In this document: one piece after another, positions 6,887 through 16,198 of the stretch
Layout: each line of letters opens with the position of its first letter
Position numbering within the stretch: position 1 is the stretch's first letter
DNA from: Vibrio fluminensis
GTDB lineage: Bacteria; Pseudomonadota; Gammaproteobacteria; Enterobacterales; Vibrionaceae
Assembly: GCF_015278125.1 (NCBI RefSeq)
Contig: NZ_JADILO010000010.1
Coordinates: 1-64,000, forward strand
Direction: 5' to 3'
Length of the DNA stretch: 64,000 nt
Program-made: the position numbers and the translations under genes
Notes under the pieces: generated by a model
The model's input: the letters and a program-made list of their open reading frames with translations, nothing else
The model's database searches: none
Told to the model about the DNA's origin: nothing

Positions 6887-8800
6887 TTAAAGCTTAAAGC
6901 TACCCACCATGCTGTCTAGGCGTTGTGATAGATCTTTAAGTTCTGCACTGGCTAGCGCCAACTCTTCAGCGGTGCTGGTGGTGGCTGAGTTAATCGCATT
7001 GATTTCATCAATGTTGCTATTGATGGTGTAAACCACGGTCGATTGCTCTTCTGTTGCCGTCGCCACTTGCGTATTGCGATCTGAAATATCGTGGATGCGT
7101 TCTGAAATGCTACGCAGCACATCAACCGCTTCGTCAGATGACGCAACCCCTTCATGAGTCACCGCTTTACCTGCTTCCATCGCCATTACGGCATCTTTAG
7201 CATCGCTTTGTAGCTGGTTAATCATCTTTTGGATTTCATCGGTTGATGATGCTGTGCGGCTGGCTAGATTGCGTACTTCATCAGCAACTACGGCAAATCC
7301 ACGACCTTGTTCGCCTGCGCGCGCCGCTTCGATTGCTGCATTCAGCGCGAGTAGGTTGGTTTGGTCGGAAATATCACGGATCACATCGAGAATCGAACCG
7401 ATCTCTTGAGTGGTTGCTGCAAGCTGCTCAATCACCTGACCTGTGTTATCAATATCCAACGCTAAGCGGCTTATCGCCTCTTTGGCGGTGTTTACAACGC
7501 TTTGACCCACTTGGGTGTTGTCGGATGCAAGAGTTGCTGTCTCAGCTGCTGTAGCTGCGTTAGACGCGATTTCGCTGATGGTAGCTCCCATTTGGTTAAT
7601 CGCGGTGACTAACTGAATGGTTTGGTCATGCTGCTGTTGGCTATTATCGTGTGTAGAGTGAGCGCGATCCGATACGCTATCCGCCGCCACTTGCAATGCG
7701 TGGCTGGTGAACGCCACTTCTTTCATCGATTGGTGAATTTTATCAATAAAGCCGTTAAAGCCTTCTGAAAGCTGACCGATTTCATCACGACTTTTCACTT
7801 CAATGCGTTGTGACAGGTCGCCGTCACCTTTGCCAAGGTCGCTAAAACGTTGTGCGATAGAACGAATTGGACGCGTGATGCTATTGGCTAACAGTAAACC
7901 CATAAAGATAAAGATTGCGGCGATAACCGCCGTTGTCATCACCATCTCTTTCGCAACATCGGCAAGGTCAGCGAACACTTCGTTCACTGGCACTACGCCA
8001 ACTACATACCAATCCATTGATGGCACATAAGCGCTAGAAACGAATACGCGTTGCCCTTGGTAATCCGCCTCGATTAAATTGAAGTGGTGCTTATTAAGCA
8101 AATTGGTCGCGTTGGCGCCATAGAGTCGAGAAAGTGTTGAATCAGCCATCGAGCGATCACGATGGATTTTTACCGCACCCTGCGCATCGGTTAGAAACAC
8201 AAAGCCGGTTTGCTCGATTTTAAAGTTGTTGAGCAGAGAGACCATATCGTCCATCGATTTCGATAGACCCGCCATGGTTAAACCATGCACGAGTTGGTAG
8301 TTAGTGAACATCTTCACTTCACCAGTCGGCTCTTGGAAAATACTAACAGAGGTCTGTTTGCCTGATTGAGTGAAACCAAAAAACCAGCCATCTTGCTGCT
8401 GATTCAGTTGGCGCAAGAAGCCATTTTGGTTCCAGTAGTACGCGGTTTGGCGATTAGCTACCGAGGCATCATTCAGTTTATATTGCTGGCGAACATTGTT
8501 GAGTTCTTTAACCAACATCGCTTGAGTGGTGGTGTCTATTTCAGTGCCATCAACGGCATGCTTAATAAACTCATTGTTGGTGAGCTGTTCCGCTGCGAGT
8601 AGCATTTCGCTGACTTCGCGATCGATTTGGCTGCTGATGTCATCCAGCAGTGATGGCAGTTCCACGTCGATCAGATGGTGCTCGATTACACTGCGAGATT
8701 GGTTGTAGGCAAGAACGCCCATGATGATCGTTGATGCGAGCACAGCGAAAGTAATCCCGGCAACAACCTTTTGTTTGATGCTAATTGAATTCAACTTCAT
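6887..8800 (-). CDS. Methyl-accepting chemotaxis protein
   Basis: A 637-residue inner-membrane receptor. A membrane helix (about 8-30) is followed by a periplasmic Cache-type sensing region (about 35-275), a second helix (about 280-305; [17 protein letters not shown]), a HAMP domain, and the signalling domain with the invariant hairpin around [30 protein letters not shown]. It ends GSFKL with no CheR/CheB-tethering pentapeptide. The start at 8800 has AAGG upstream; the alternative at 8830 is less likely. No chemotaxis kinase genes are nearby, so it would join the main arrays. The ligand is unknown. Confidence 0.93.
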   Translation of the reverse strand: MKLNSISIKQKVVAGITFAVLASTIIMGVLAYNQSRSVIEHHLIDVELPSLLDDISSQIDREVSEMLLAAEQLTNNEFIKHAVDGTEIDTTTQAMLVKELNNVRQQYKLNDASVANRQTAYYWNQNGFLRQLNQQQDGWFFGFTQSGKQTSVSIFQEPTGEVKMFTNYQLVHGLTMAGLSKSMDDMVSLLNNFKIEQTGFVFLTDAQGAVKIHRDRSMADSTLSRLYGANATNLLNKHHFNLIEADYQGQRVFVSSAYVPSMDWYVVGVVPVNEVFADLADVAKEMVMTTAVIAAIFIFMGLLLANSITRPIRSIAQRFSDLGKGDGDLSQRIEVKSRDEIGQLSEGFNGFIDKIHQSMKEVAFTSHALQVAADSVSDRAHSTHDNSQQQHDQTIQLVTAINQMGATISEIASNAATAAETATLASDNTQVGQSVVNTAKEAISRLALDIDNTGQVIEQLAATTQEIGSILDVIRDISDQTNLLALNAAIEAARAGEQGRGFAVVADEVRNLASRTASSTDEIQKMINQLQSDAKDAVMAMEAGKAVTHEGVASSDEAVDVLRSISERIHDISDRNTQVATATEEQSTVVYTINSNIDEINAINSATTSTAEELALASAELKDLSQRLDSMVGSFKL

Positions 8801-9038
8801 TGGTTCATCTACCTTGTTATAGCGTGTCATATGGTGATGATTGGGTTCGCCTGCTTACCCTAATAGGCGGTCATCCGTTCGTAGATAGTTCCAATACGCG
8901 TAAGATAGCGGCAGCTCGTTGCATTTCTTTACAAAAAAATGAGAACTAAATTTATTTGTCTTGGAATTTGAGTTTGGGTATTTGCAAGGTGACCAGAAGG
9001 AGCTGATGTGTTGAGTGCTATAAGGTAGAGATGACACT

Positions 9039-9062
9039 CAAGCCGAGTTGAATTTCGGCTTG
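9039..9062. terminator. Hairpin downstream of the 9069-9410 gene
   Basis: CAAGCCGA (9039-9046) pairs with TCGGCTTG (9055-9062) just after the stop of the minus-strand gene. There is no good T run, so it may be an end-stabilising hairpin rather than a true terminator. Confidence 0.5.
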
Positions 9063-9068
9063 GGTATA

Positions 9069-9410
9069 TTAGTTATTTAGAAACGCTTTATCTAATCTAT
9101 CGATGGCAATAGTTAAGGCATCAACGCCCAGTTTGGCGATTGATTTCTCTACTTTTGATAGCTCGGTGTACATCAAAAGTAGTTCGGTTTCATCAAGATG
9201 CTCTGCGTGCAGAAGCAACTCTTTGTACTTAATTAAGCGATATTGAGATTGCTTCAATGCGGTATGAGTGTCTTGTTGTTTGCTTAGTGATCTCAGTTCC
9301 ACATATGCAACCAGATCTGCTATGTTTTTTTGCAAATTGCGAAGGTCAATTTCGCAACTTGCATCAAAGATATTCTTTTCTTTTTCCATGTCTAGCCAAC
9401 GTTTCCGCAT
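9069..9410 (-). CDS. Hypothetical helical protein
   Basis: I do not recognise this protein of up to 113 residues. It is polar and predicted mostly helical (DLRNLQKNIADLVAYVELRSLSKQ; TELLLMYTELSKVEKSIAKL), with one cysteine and no membrane segment. Two starts are possible, 9410 and 9389 (MEKEKNIFDAS); neither has a clear ribosome binding site. It is followed by a hairpin and lies upstream of the chemoreceptor on the same strand, 269 bp away, and is divergent from the XRE regulator. Confidence 0.5.
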   Translation of the reverse strand: MRKRWLDMEKEKNIFDASCEIDLRNLQKNIADLVAYVELRSLSKQQDTHTALKQSQYRLIKYKELLLHAEHLDETELLLMYTELSKVEKSIAKLGVDALTIAIDRLDKAFLNN

Positions 9411-9530
9411 CTAAGTGATTAAAAAGTTGGGCTATTTTGGGTTGCTGCGGGACGGGGTAAACATCATCTAGTTAACATGGTCTAGTTATTGCCTTTATTA
9501 GGTCAAATATGTCCGTTTAGGGTGGTGATT

Positions 9531-9842
9531 ATGATTGATCCTATTGTGCAAGTGATTACAACCCGCAGAAAACTTGCCAAGTTAACACGTCAACAAATGG
9601 CAGATGTGGCCGGAATGAGTTTGAAGACTTATCAGCGTATAGAACGAGGGGAATCCGATATGAAAATGTCTCAATATCGTTCGATCCTTCGCGCATTGAA
9701 CTTAACCGATTTAGATATCGCTCTTGATGTCAAAGAAATCCAGCCATTTACTCATGCCGATTTGTTGGCTGCGGCTCGACTGCTTAGCCCAGAGGCTCAA
9801 GCGATGTTAGTTCGCTTTATTATGCAGGTTGCCAAGAGGTAA
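9531..9842 (+). CDS. XRE-family helix-turn-helix regulator
   Basis: A 103-residue protein whose first 65 residues are a Cro/CI-type domain (RRKLAKLTRQQMADVAGMSLKTYQRIERGES); the rest is a short helical tail. GGTGGTG precedes the ATG at 9531, which is preferred over an in-frame start at 9489. Single-domain XRE proteins often control neighbouring genes. The next genes, a possible 21-residue peptide and a membrane-anchored coiled-coil protein, run in the same direction. The target is not evident. Confidence 0.85.
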   Translation: MIDPIVQVITTRRKLAKLTRQQMADVAGMSLKTYQRIERGESDMKMSQYRSILRALNLTDLDIALDVKEIQPFTHADLLAAARLLSPEAQAMLVRFIMQVAKR

Positions 9843-9846
9843 CTGT

Positions 9847-9912
9847 ATGTTCCCTGCCGTTACGGTCACATTGTTGGTGTTGTTAGAAGCGCTCGTTCAA
9901 TTAAACCACTAA
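9847..9912 (+). CDS. Possible 21-residue hydrophobic peptide
   Basis: An ATG four bases after the XRE stop opens a short frame encoding a peptide beginning MFPAVTVTLLVLLEALVQ and ending QLNH. It is hydrophobic and mainly helical. There is no clear ribosome binding site, but translational coupling to the XRE gene is possible. Chance occurrence cannot be excluded. Confidence 0.2.
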   Translation: MFPAVTVTLLVLLEALVQLNH

Positions 9913-9947
9913 CATTGATATAGCAATGAGAGTAGGGAGTGCGATTG

Positions 9948-10571
9948 ATGAAGTGGCAACGGATAGCTTGGTTATTAGTTTTAATTTTGTCTTCCTCAAT
10001 ATGTCGAGCCCAGACAGACCAACCATCAATTGATACACCCTCTGAACCTTTGGTAAATATTAATGTGTCGCTCGAACTCGATGGTATCGAGCGCTCACTT
10101 GATGCGACTAAAGATTCCCTAGATCAAATTGGGTTGGCGCTAGAAAAAATATCGTCGAGTGATAATTTGACGGATCAGCAGAAGCAAGTGCTTGGGCATA
10201 CTTTAGATAATCTCGATCAACTGGTATTGCTATCAAGAGAGTCGATTGAGCAACTGCCTACCGCGTTTAATCAAACCAGTGCCAAGATGATCTCGACCAG
10301 TCAGAATTTTATGGATGATTTGCAGACTAAAGTGATCATCGTCGCTGTCGCGATTGGCTTATTGCTTGTGGTGGCGCTAGCGGCCATTTACTGGTTTGTG
10401 TTGCGGCCATTACAACAAGGGCTGGTTAAGGCAACGACCAACATCTCATCGATGGCAAAAGCGATTCAAGTTACCGCTCAGGCGCTAGAATCGAGTACCG
10501 CTCAACAGCAGGTGATTATGCAGCAGTTGAACCAGCAATCTAATCGGCCGCCAAGGGCTAGCACTGAGTAA
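9948..10571 (+). CDS. Membrane-anchored coiled-coil protein, unknown function
   Basis: A 207-residue protein with an N-terminal signal sequence (about 1-22, cleavage probably after SICRA), a periplasmic helical region rich in D, L and Q heptads (about 45-125), one membrane helix (about 128-152; VIIVAVAIGLLLVVALAAIYWFVL) and a short cytoplasmic helical tail ending in Q-rich sequence. The topology resembles a chemoreceptor or secretion accessory protein without its signalling domain. AGGGAG before the ATG at 9948 supports this start over the GTG at 9939. I do not recognise a family. Confidence 0.7.
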   Translation: MKWQRIAWLLVLILSSSICRAQTDQPSIDTPSEPLVNINVSLELDGIERSLDATKDSLDQIGLALEKISSSDNLTDQQKQVLGHTLDNLDQLVLLSRESIEQLPTAFNQTSAKMISTSQNFMDDLQTKVIIVAVAIGLLLVVALAAIYWFVLRPLQQGLVKATTNISSMAKAIQVTAQALESSTAQQQVIMQQLNQQSNRPPRASTE

Positions 10572-10678
10572 AATTTGACCTTTGTGACACGAATTTGTAG
10601 TCTGAACCGACACTTAGACCCATCCTGTTAGCAGTTGATGGGTGTTAATCCCTGTTGTATTGAGTAGTGGAGAAAGCG

Positions 10679-10918
10679 ATGGCGGTTCGTTATTGCTCAA
10701 ATTGTGGAAAAACGTGCGAGCACAAAGAAATCATAAAACAGAAACCTTCACCTTATGGCAAAAGCCGTAAAGAGCAGTTTAAAGCTTTTTTGTCTGGCTT
10801 CTTTTCGGCTGCCACTTTGAGTGCGCCATTAGCTTCATTGGATCTGATTGATCGCTATGAGCAGTGCTCTCATTGCCAGCATATGACGCTAGACAACAAG
10901 GGCGAAGAGTTTCAATAG
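10679..10918 (+). CDS. Small zinc-ribbon-like protein
   Basis: A 79-residue protein with CSNC near the N-terminus (YCSNCGKTCEHKE) and CSHC near the C-terminus (YEQCSHCQHM), spaced as a four-cysteine zinc ribbon split by a helical insert of about 45 residues. GGAGAA precedes the ATG at 10679. It is followed after 51 bases by the GFA-family gene, also a zinc protein, and may share its transcript. The function is unknown. Confidence 0.7.
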   Translation: MAVRYCSNCGKTCEHKEIIKQKPSPYGKSRKEQFKAFLSGFFSAATLSAPLASLDLIDRYEQCSHCQHMTLDNKGEEFQ

Positions 10919-10969
10919 CTGTATTAATAGCTGTAGTTACACGAAATAGTGAGAGACAAGGAGAGCGTC

Positions 10970-11383
10970 ATGAGTTACCCAATTGAAGGGAAATGTCAGT
11001 GTGGTCAGGTAACCTATCAACTTAAAGCCGCGCCGCAGATGGTGGCAGCCTGCCATTGTACCGAGTGTCAAAAGCTTGCGACGGCGCCGTTTAGCGTGAC
11101 AGCTGTAGTGAAAGCAGAAGATATTGAATTTAGCGGCGAGATGGGTGAGTGGAGTCGCCCAACTGACAGCGGTAATATCAATGCCGCGAAGTTCTGTACG
11201 GGTTGCGGCAACCGCATTTACCATCTCAATCCACAAGAGCCTCAGCTGATCAAACTTAAGCTTAAACCGGTCGCGCTTGAAGATGATTCTATCTTTGAAC
11301 CTAAGGTGCATGTGTGGGTAAAAGAGAAGGTTTCTTGGTATCAAATTCCTGAAGGCGTTAAAGCCTTGGACGGTCAACCTTAG
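10970..11383 (+). CDS. GFA family (glutathione-dependent formaldehyde-activating-like) protein
   Basis: A 137-residue protein with the GFA zinc-binding pattern: CQCG near residue 8, CHCTECQK near residue 30 and CTGCGN near residue 80. Members of this family bind zinc and often glutathione; most have no tested reaction. AAGGAGAG lies seven bases before the ATG at 10970. A bidirectional terminator follows before the convergent chemoreceptor gene. Confidence 0.88.
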   Translation: MSYPIEGKCQCGQVTYQLKAAPQMVAACHCTECQKLATAPFSVTAVVKAEDIEFSGEMGEWSRPTDSGNINAAKFCTGCGNRIYHLNPQEPQLIKLKLKPVALEDDSIFEPKVHVWVKEKVSWYQIPEGVKALDGQP

Positions 11384-11402
11384 ACGGTCAGCTTTAGAGA
11401 GT

Positions 11403-11430
11403 AAAACAGCGTCGCTAAGGACGCTGTTTT
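11403..11430. terminator. Bidirectional terminator
   Basis: AAAACAGCGTC (11403-11413) pairs perfectly with GACGCTGTTTT (11420-11430) between the convergent GFA and chemoreceptor genes. Confidence 0.88.
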
Positions 11431-11450
11431 ATTTGAGAGAGCGAGTCAGA

Positions 11451-13544
11451 TTAGATCTTAAATTTATTCAACTCTTGGTGTAGTTCAGTGGCACCAAGAG
11501 AGAGCTCATGGCTGATTTCAACCGATTGCGTCATGGTATCCATCACATCCACCGCGGTGTCATTAATGATCACTACGTTACGGTTAATCTCTTCTGCCAC
11601 TAGGCTTTGTTCTTCAGCCGCTGAAGCGATCTGATTGTTCATATCGTTGATCACTTCAATCGCTTGGTTGATTTCAGATAGTGCCATTTGAGCCGCTTGA
11701 GTTTCGCCTTTGGTGTCTGCCGCTTGTTGTTGGCTCTTCTGCATCAAACCGACAATGTTCTGTGTGTCTTGTTCTAGACGCGCCAGCATAGTGCGGATTT
11801 CCTCCGTTGAGCTTTGGGTGCGATTAGCGAGGTTACGCACTTCATCAGCAACCACGGCAAAACCACGACCAGCTTGACCCGCGCGAGCCGCTTCAATTGC
11901 TGCATTGAGTGCTAGCAAATTGGTTTGCTCGGCAATGCCGCCAATCTCAGTCAAAATGCCTTGGATATTGGCGCTCGATTCAGCCAAGCAAAGGGTTTGC
12001 GCCTGTGCGTGGTTCACTTGGTTTGCCAGATCTTCCATCGCAACGGCTGCATTATCCATGCGATCCATACCGCTACGGCTGCTAACTTGCACTTGACCAG
12101 CAGCGGTTGCCGCCTGAACTGCTGAGTTGGCCACTTCTTGGGCTGCCGCGGTCATCTCGTTGATCGCCGTGGCGAGAGAGTTGACTTCGTTTAGCTGTGC
12201 ATTCAGTTTCTCTTTGGCAACCTGTCCGCTGGCTTGACCTTCACCTGCGTGGTGCTCCACTTGCGTTGCGGTCTGCTTGGCGGTTTTAATCATCTCTTGC
12301 ATGCGAATTAAGAAGGCGTTAAACCATTGTGCCAACTGCGCAGTTTCGTCTTTGCCTTTCACTTCTAGACGGTAAGTCAGGTCACCATCACCTTGTGCGA
12401 CATCTTTAAAACGCTCCACTAGGTTCGCTAATACGCGTCCTAATGATGAGGCAATTAAGGTCATGGCAATCACGCCTGCCAACATCGCTAGTACGCCTGC
12501 CCAAATACCTTTCTCCAGTGCGCTGCTGTTCATCTCATCGTTCCAGTTTGCGAACTCAGTGATGCTTTTTTGTAGCACTTGGGTCGGAACAGAAACAATC
12601 ACCACCCATGGTGCGCCTGAGGTTTTGATTGATGTGATGGCATACTCTTGACCATTTTGCGTCATCATGCCGATATCCGCTTGAGTCGCGAGATCTTGGA
12701 TATTTGACCATTGCTTAAATAGCTGGCTTGGTACCTTTTTACCCACCGAGCTTGGCAGGTTACTGTTCGCCAGCGTCGCCCCTTTCCACGAAGCAATGAT
12801 GATATTGCCCTGTCCGCCAAACAGATCGCGTGAAAGCAGTTCACTTTGACCTTGTAGCTTCTCGAGTGATAGGTCAAAGCCCAGCGAGCCAATGATTTTA
12901 CCGTCTAAACGAATTGGTTGGCTGATGGTGGTGATTAGCTCTTGCTTACCACGCACCGGGTACATGTAAGGCTCCATCACAAATGGACGACCTGTTTCAA
13001 ATGGCGCTAAGTGCCATTCATCGGTGCGTTCGCCATTGGCGTTAAGCTGGGTATTGGTAAAGCTTGCCATGCCCAGCGCATCAAAACCACCTTGGCTATT
13101 TGGCGAAAAGAATGGAGCAAGGTAACCATCTGGGCTAAATGCAGCAGCAACCGCAGCTTCACTTTCTGGCGCCCAAGTTTTCTCTTCAAACACTAAGTAA
13201 CCCGCGAACACCGCTTCATCTTGCGCTTTGAGTGCGGCGATAAAATGGTTAACCAGAGCGTCGGCACCAGCTTTATCCGCGGCACTATGCTCCATAATTG
13301 AGCGTAACTGGCTTAGGCTGCGCGTAACAGGAAATAGCTCAGTTGCGATGGTTTTGCTCTGCTCTGAAGCGGTAAAGCGTAAGTGAGATGTGGTTGCTTC
13401 AGTCAGTTGGGTGGTTACTTTTGCTGAGATTTGCTGGTTTACGTCGGTAAACGCATTAGTGGTCATGCCCATGGCAATAAGCAGGGTAAAGCCCATTGCC
13501 GCACCAGCGGTCACAGCAATTCGAGTACGAATACTATTAAACAT
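11451..13544 (-). CDS. Methyl-accepting chemotaxis protein with dCache-type sensor
   Basis: A 697-residue receptor: membrane helix (about 8-30), large periplasmic domain (about 35-335) of dCache character ([36 protein letters not shown]), second membrane helix (about 345-370), HAMP, and a signalling domain with the hairpin [33 protein letters not shown]. dCache receptors commonly sense amino acids or small acids. The C-terminus NKFKI lacks a tethering pentapeptide. The ATG at 13544 is preferred to a TTG six bases earlier. Confidence 0.93.
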   Translation of the reverse strand: MFNSIRTRIAVTAGAAMGFTLLIAMGMTTNAFTDVNQQISAKVTTQLTEATTSHLRFTASEQSKTIATELFPVTRSLSQLRSIMEHSAADKAGADALVNHFIAALKAQDEAVFAGYLVFEEKTWAPESEAAVAAAFSPDGYLAPFFSPNSQGGFDALGMASFTNTQLNANGERTDEWHLAPFETGRPFVMEPYMYPVRGKQELITTISQPIRLDGKIIGSLGFDLSLEKLQGQSELLSRDLFGGQGNIIIASWKGATLANSNLPSSVGKKVPSQLFKQWSNIQDLATQADIGMMTQNGQEYAITSIKTSGAPWVVIVSVPTQVLQKSITEFANWNDEMNSSALEKGIWAGVLAMLAGVIAMTLIASSLGRVLANLVERFKDVAQGDGDLTYRLEVKGKDETAQLAQWFNAFLIRMQEMIKTAKQTATQVEHHAGEGQASGQVAKEKLNAQLNEVNSLATAINEMTAAAQEVANSAVQAATAAGQVQVSSRSGMDRMDNAAVAMEDLANQVNHAQAQTLCLAESSANIQGILTEIGGIAEQTNLLALNAAIEAARAGQAGRGFAVVADEVRNLANRTQSSTEEIRTMLARLEQDTQNIVGLMQKSQQQAADTKGETQAAQMALSEINQAIEVINDMNNQIASAAEEQSLVAEEINRNVVIINDTAVDVMDTMTQSVEISHELSLGATELHQELNKFKI

Positions 13545-13952
13545 TCTCAATTAACTCTCAGTTATGTGAATTTATTATTTTTGTGTGATTGGGCGGCGAT
13601 TATAGCGGCAAGAGTTGAATGAGTTATTTGCGTATGTGTTTGATTGTTAATGGTTTAAATTGGTTTATGAATGGGATTGTTGGTGTGCTTGTATTATGGC
13701 AGTGAGAGAGTTTTCATATTCGGCGTAGGAATTTTCCTAACTATATGAATTTTAATAAACATCTCTCAGTGATGGCAATAATGCGCCGATAAATTGACGC
13801 ATGACTCGTGCAATGATCACAGAGGAAACACTCGAAATTATTTGATTATTTAGTGCGTTAGGTCAAATTTTAAATTGAGTGAATCGATGTTTTGCGCTTA
13901 ATCCAATCCGCCGTTAAACTCACCCGGTTTCCTGTTCTCTATTAGGTGTTTT
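13545..13952. other. 408-bp divergent intergenic region
   Basis: A/T-rich promoter region for the chemoreceptor (minus) and the exonuclease (plus). It contains AGGAA-tt-TTCCT at about 13726-13737 and a GCCGATAA sequence at 13785-13792. No ORF, hairpin with a T run or RNA gene is evident. Confidence 0.5.
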
Positions 13953-14603
13953 GTGATTATTCCATCAGCAGCAAGCTCGATTATTGTTCTCGACTTTGAA
14001 ACCACGGGTCTTTCACCGCAACAAGGTGATCGCGCGATAGAAATTGGTGCGGTTAAATTGCACCAAGGTGAGGTTGTCGACCGTTTCCAAAGTTTGATGA
14101 ATCCAGGCTTTCGCGTGAGTAGCTTTATTGAAGGCTACACCGGTATCACCAACAATATGCTAGCGACCGCGCCAAGTTGTGCTGAGGTGATGGATGAGTT
14201 TGCTGACTTTATTCAAGGCAGTAACTTATTGGCGCACAATGCCTCTTTTGACCAACGTTTTCTGGATGGTGAGTTACAGCTAATCAACCGCAACTACGAT
14301 GGTAAGTTTGCTTGTTCACTGTTGGTTTCAAGACGCCTGCATCAAGAGAGTAGTTCACATAAGCTCGGTGATTTGGTGAAGTACCATCAAATTGCCAATG
14401 ATGGCGTTTTTCACCGCGCGTTAGCCGATGCCGAAATGACCGCACATTTGTGGCAAGCGCAGTTGGCGACGGTGCAAGAAAAGTATGCGATTGCTGAGCC
14501 GAGCTTTGATTTAATGGTCAAAGTAGGCAAAACCTCGAAAGCGGTGGTTGATCAGATGCTTCGAAAAGAAGCGCAGAAGATAGCGAATAAGCTGAGTTTG
14601 TAA
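13953..14603 (+). CDS. DEDDh 3'-5' exonuclease (DnaQ-like)
   Basis: A 216-residue protein of the DnaQ exonuclease fold. Exo I is VLDFETTGLSP (D and E near residues 13-15), Exo II is LLAHNASFDQRFL, and Exo III is HRALADAEMT, which gives the DEDDh set. GTG is the start, preceded by AGGTG. The C-terminal 45 residues are a helical extension. It does not look like the epsilon subunit of Pol III, which has a longer, distinct tail; a repair or RNA/DNA trimming role is possible. It appears monocistronic. Confidence 0.9.
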   Translation: MIIPSAASSIIVLDFETTGLSPQQGDRAIEIGAVKLHQGEVVDRFQSLMNPGFRVSSFIEGYTGITNNMLATAPSCAEVMDEFADFIQGSNLLAHNASFDQRFLDGELQLINRNYDGKFACSLLVSRRLHQESSSHKLGDLVKYHQIANDGVFHRALADAEMTAHLWQAQLATVQEKYAIAEPSFDLMVKVGKTSKAVVDQMLRKEAQKIANKLSL

Positions 14604-14644
14604 AATTCGTTTAATCATTAAGCAAGCGCGCAATCTAAGATCTC

Positions 14645-14680
14645 ATTGCTAGTTATTGGCATATGCCAATAACTAGCAAT
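14645..14680. promoter_or_regulatory. 36-bp perfect palindrome before the NifX-like/NqrM-like pair
   Basis: The half ATTGCTAGTTATTGGCAT (14645-14662) is followed at once by its exact reverse complement (14663-14680), with TTGGCATATGCCAA at the centre. It sits 38 bp before the NifX-like gene. A length of 36 bp without a mismatch or spacer suits a strong operator for a dimeric regulator. The DUF134 protein encoded at 15382 is the nearest candidate. The regulator assignment is inference. Confidence 0.6.
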
Positions 14681-14717
14681 AATAGAGGCACAGTGAAGTC
14701 ACCTATTCCGAGTGCCC

Positions 14718-15155
14718 ATGATATACGCTATTCCTAGTCGCAACGCTGAAGTTGCCAATCACTTCTCTCGCTCTCCGCAAGTGCTGATCGTTGATGATGA
14801 GCGTAATACCCATCAACTTATTACCTTAGTGGAAACCCCTTCGCAATGTGGTAAGAAAAAACAGTGGATGGAAATTCTCGATACCTACCAAGTTGATGCG
14901 GTGGTCGTCCGAGCGATTGGTAAAAAAATGCTGCAACGCCTGTTTGACCGACAACTAACCGTATTGGTATCCCCGGCAAAAGTGCCCGTGCAAGAACTCG
15001 ACTTTGCCAATTTAGAGCAAGTGAAAAGCTTGGAATATGGCAGAGAGCCACGTAAGCAAAGTGGCTGTTGTGGCAGCAAGCCAGCAGCTAAGCCATCGCT
15101 ATTGGCTCGATTAGCACCGGCGAATTTTGCTAAGATCACTAGGATCGGCAAATGA
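14718..15155 (+). CDS. NifX/NifB-domain (dinitrogenase Fe-Mo cofactor-like) protein
   Basis: A 145-residue protein. The first 105 residues match the small domain shared by NifX, NafY and the NifB C-terminus (MIYAIPSRNAEVANHFSRSPQ; DAVVVRAIGKKMLQRL), which binds metal-sulfur cofactors in nitrogen fixers. Here it is followed by a linker with SGCCGSKP, a probable metal-binding Cys pair. No nif genes are present, so nitrogen fixation is not implied. It overlaps the NqrM-like gene by ATGA, so the two are coupled. The ATG at 14718 was chosen over a GTG six bases earlier. Confidence 0.8.
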   Translation: MIYAIPSRNAEVANHFSRSPQVLIVDDERNTHQLITLVETPSQCGKKKQWMEILDTYQVDAVVVRAIGKKMLQRLFDRQLTVLVSPAKVPVQELDFANLEQVKSLEYGREPRKQSGCCGSKPAAKPSLLARLAPANFAKITRIGK

Positions 15156-15346
15156 CGCTAATACTGACTGTGCTGGCTTTTGTGGCGATTATTGCTTTGA
15201 TGGCGATTGGCGTGATGTTCTCGCGTAAGCCAATCGCTGGCAGTTGCGGAGGGCTGGCTTCAATTGATATTGAACGCGAGTGCAACTGTGAAGAGGTGTG
15301 CGCGGAACACAAAGTGCTGTATCAAATTCAAGAGCCGTCTAAATAG
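15152..15346 (+). CDS. NqrM-like (DUF539) Cys-rich membrane protein
   Basis: A 64-residue protein with one membrane helix (about 3-23) and then the NqrM hallmark: GSCGGL (C32), ECNC (C44, C46) and EEVC (C50). NqrM is needed to mature the Na+-pumping NADH:quinone oxidoreductase and normally lies beside apbE after the nqr operon. Here it is instead fused by overlap to a NifX-like gene, so it may be a paralogue serving another iron-centre protein. The family match is good; the role in this setting is inferred. Confidence 0.8.
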   Translation: MTLILTVLAFVAIIALMAIGVMFSRKPIAGSCGGLASIDIERECNCEEVCAEHKVLYQIQEPSK

Positions 15347-15381
15347 CAGCGAGATCTGGCATCTGCTGTTTATTAGTTAAG

Positions 15382-15657
15382 TTATTTGCTCAGTACCAGC
15401 GCATGACCATTGACTAAGCAATGTGCCACTTTGTTTCTTGCTCGCTTAACAATATTGCCAAAGGTTTGGCGAGATACCTGCATCTGGGCTGCGGCGTCGA
15501 GTTGGCTCAATCCTTCCTGATCCGCCAGTCGCAGCGCTTCCAACTCCTCTGGTAGCAGCTCAACTTGCTCTAAGTCAGTCATCGGAACCCCGTTTGGCTT
15601 AAAACATGAGTAAGGGGCGCGAGTGCAGATTTCGCGATGGATTTTAGGTCGAGCCAT
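15382..15657 (-). CDS. DUF134 family predicted DNA-binding protein
   Basis: A 91-residue protein with the DUF134/UPF0251 pattern: MARPKIHREIC, then PYSCFKPNGVP with the second conserved cysteine, and a helix-turn-helix (LRLADQEGLSQLDAAAQMQVSRQTFGNIVKRAR) at about 43-75. AGGAAA precedes the ATG. The family often accompanies NifX-domain genes, as here. It is convergent with the NqrM-like gene and divergent from the thioesterase; it probably regulates one or both, possibly through the 14645-14680 palindrome. Confidence 0.85.
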   Translation of the reverse strand: MARPKIHREICTRAPYSCFKPNGVPMTDLEQVELLPEELEALRLADQEGLSQLDAAAQMQVSRQTFGNIVKRARNKVAHCLVNGHALVLSK

Positions 15658-15683
15658 AACTATTTCCTAAAGGCTAGTACGCC

Positions 15684-16094
15684 ATGAAGCCAATATTTCC
15701 TCACAATCACGCGGATTGCGTGGTTTGCCAACAGCCATTTTTTGCTGATAACACCCTTCAGTTCACAACCGTTGAACTCGGTGTGGTTAGAGCTGAGATT
15801 GTAACAACAGATAGGGTGCAAGGCTACGCTGGTATTATGCAAGGCGGCTTAATCACAGCCTTACATGACAGTGCGATGCTGCATTGCTTGTTTAGCATGG
15901 GCATCACCGCAATGACTGCCAAATTAGAAACTCGATTTCATCAACCAGTTCCGGTTGGTGTCAGTATTGTGGTGGAGGCGAGGTGGCTCGCCACCAAGCG
16001 CAACTTGCATCAACTGAGCAGTCAAATCAGTGTTGAAGGGCAGGTCTGTTCGAGTGCTAAAAGTCAGTTTTTATCGCTACCTGACACCAATTAA
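15684..16094 (+). CDS. Hotdog-fold thioesterase (PaaI-like)
   Basis: A 136-residue protein with the hotdog signature YAGIMQGGLITALHDSAMLHCLF (about 48-70) and the long strand region KLETRFHQPVPVGVSIVVEARW, as in PaaI-type acyl-CoA thioesterases. The N-terminus has H8, H10, C13 and CVVC, which could bind metal. It starts 27 bases from the divergent DUF134 gene. The acyl substrate is unknown. Confidence 0.82.
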   Translation: MKPIFPHNHADCVVCQQPFFADNTLQFTTVELGVVRAEIVTTDRVQGYAGIMQGGLITALHDSAMLHCLFSMGITAMTAKLETRFHQPVPVGVSIVVEARWLATKRNLHQLSSQISVEGQVCSSAKSQFLSLPDTN

Positions 16095-16198
16095 CTTCCC
16101 CGTTTTCCTGTGAGCTTTCCGTGTTAGCATAGCGATATCATTTTGTAATCAGCACAGCAGAATAGCGCGCAGCTAATCAATACAGGGAGAGCAGTCAC

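Noticed and set aside
13785..13792. GCCGATAA, a match to the flagellar sigma-28 -10 element
   Set aside because: It points toward the exonuclease rather than the chemoreceptor and has no TAAA-type -35 at the right distance.
14718..15155. Nitrogen fixation gene
   Set aside because: Only the small NifX/NifB C-terminal domain is present; no nifHDK or radical-SAM NifB part is nearby.
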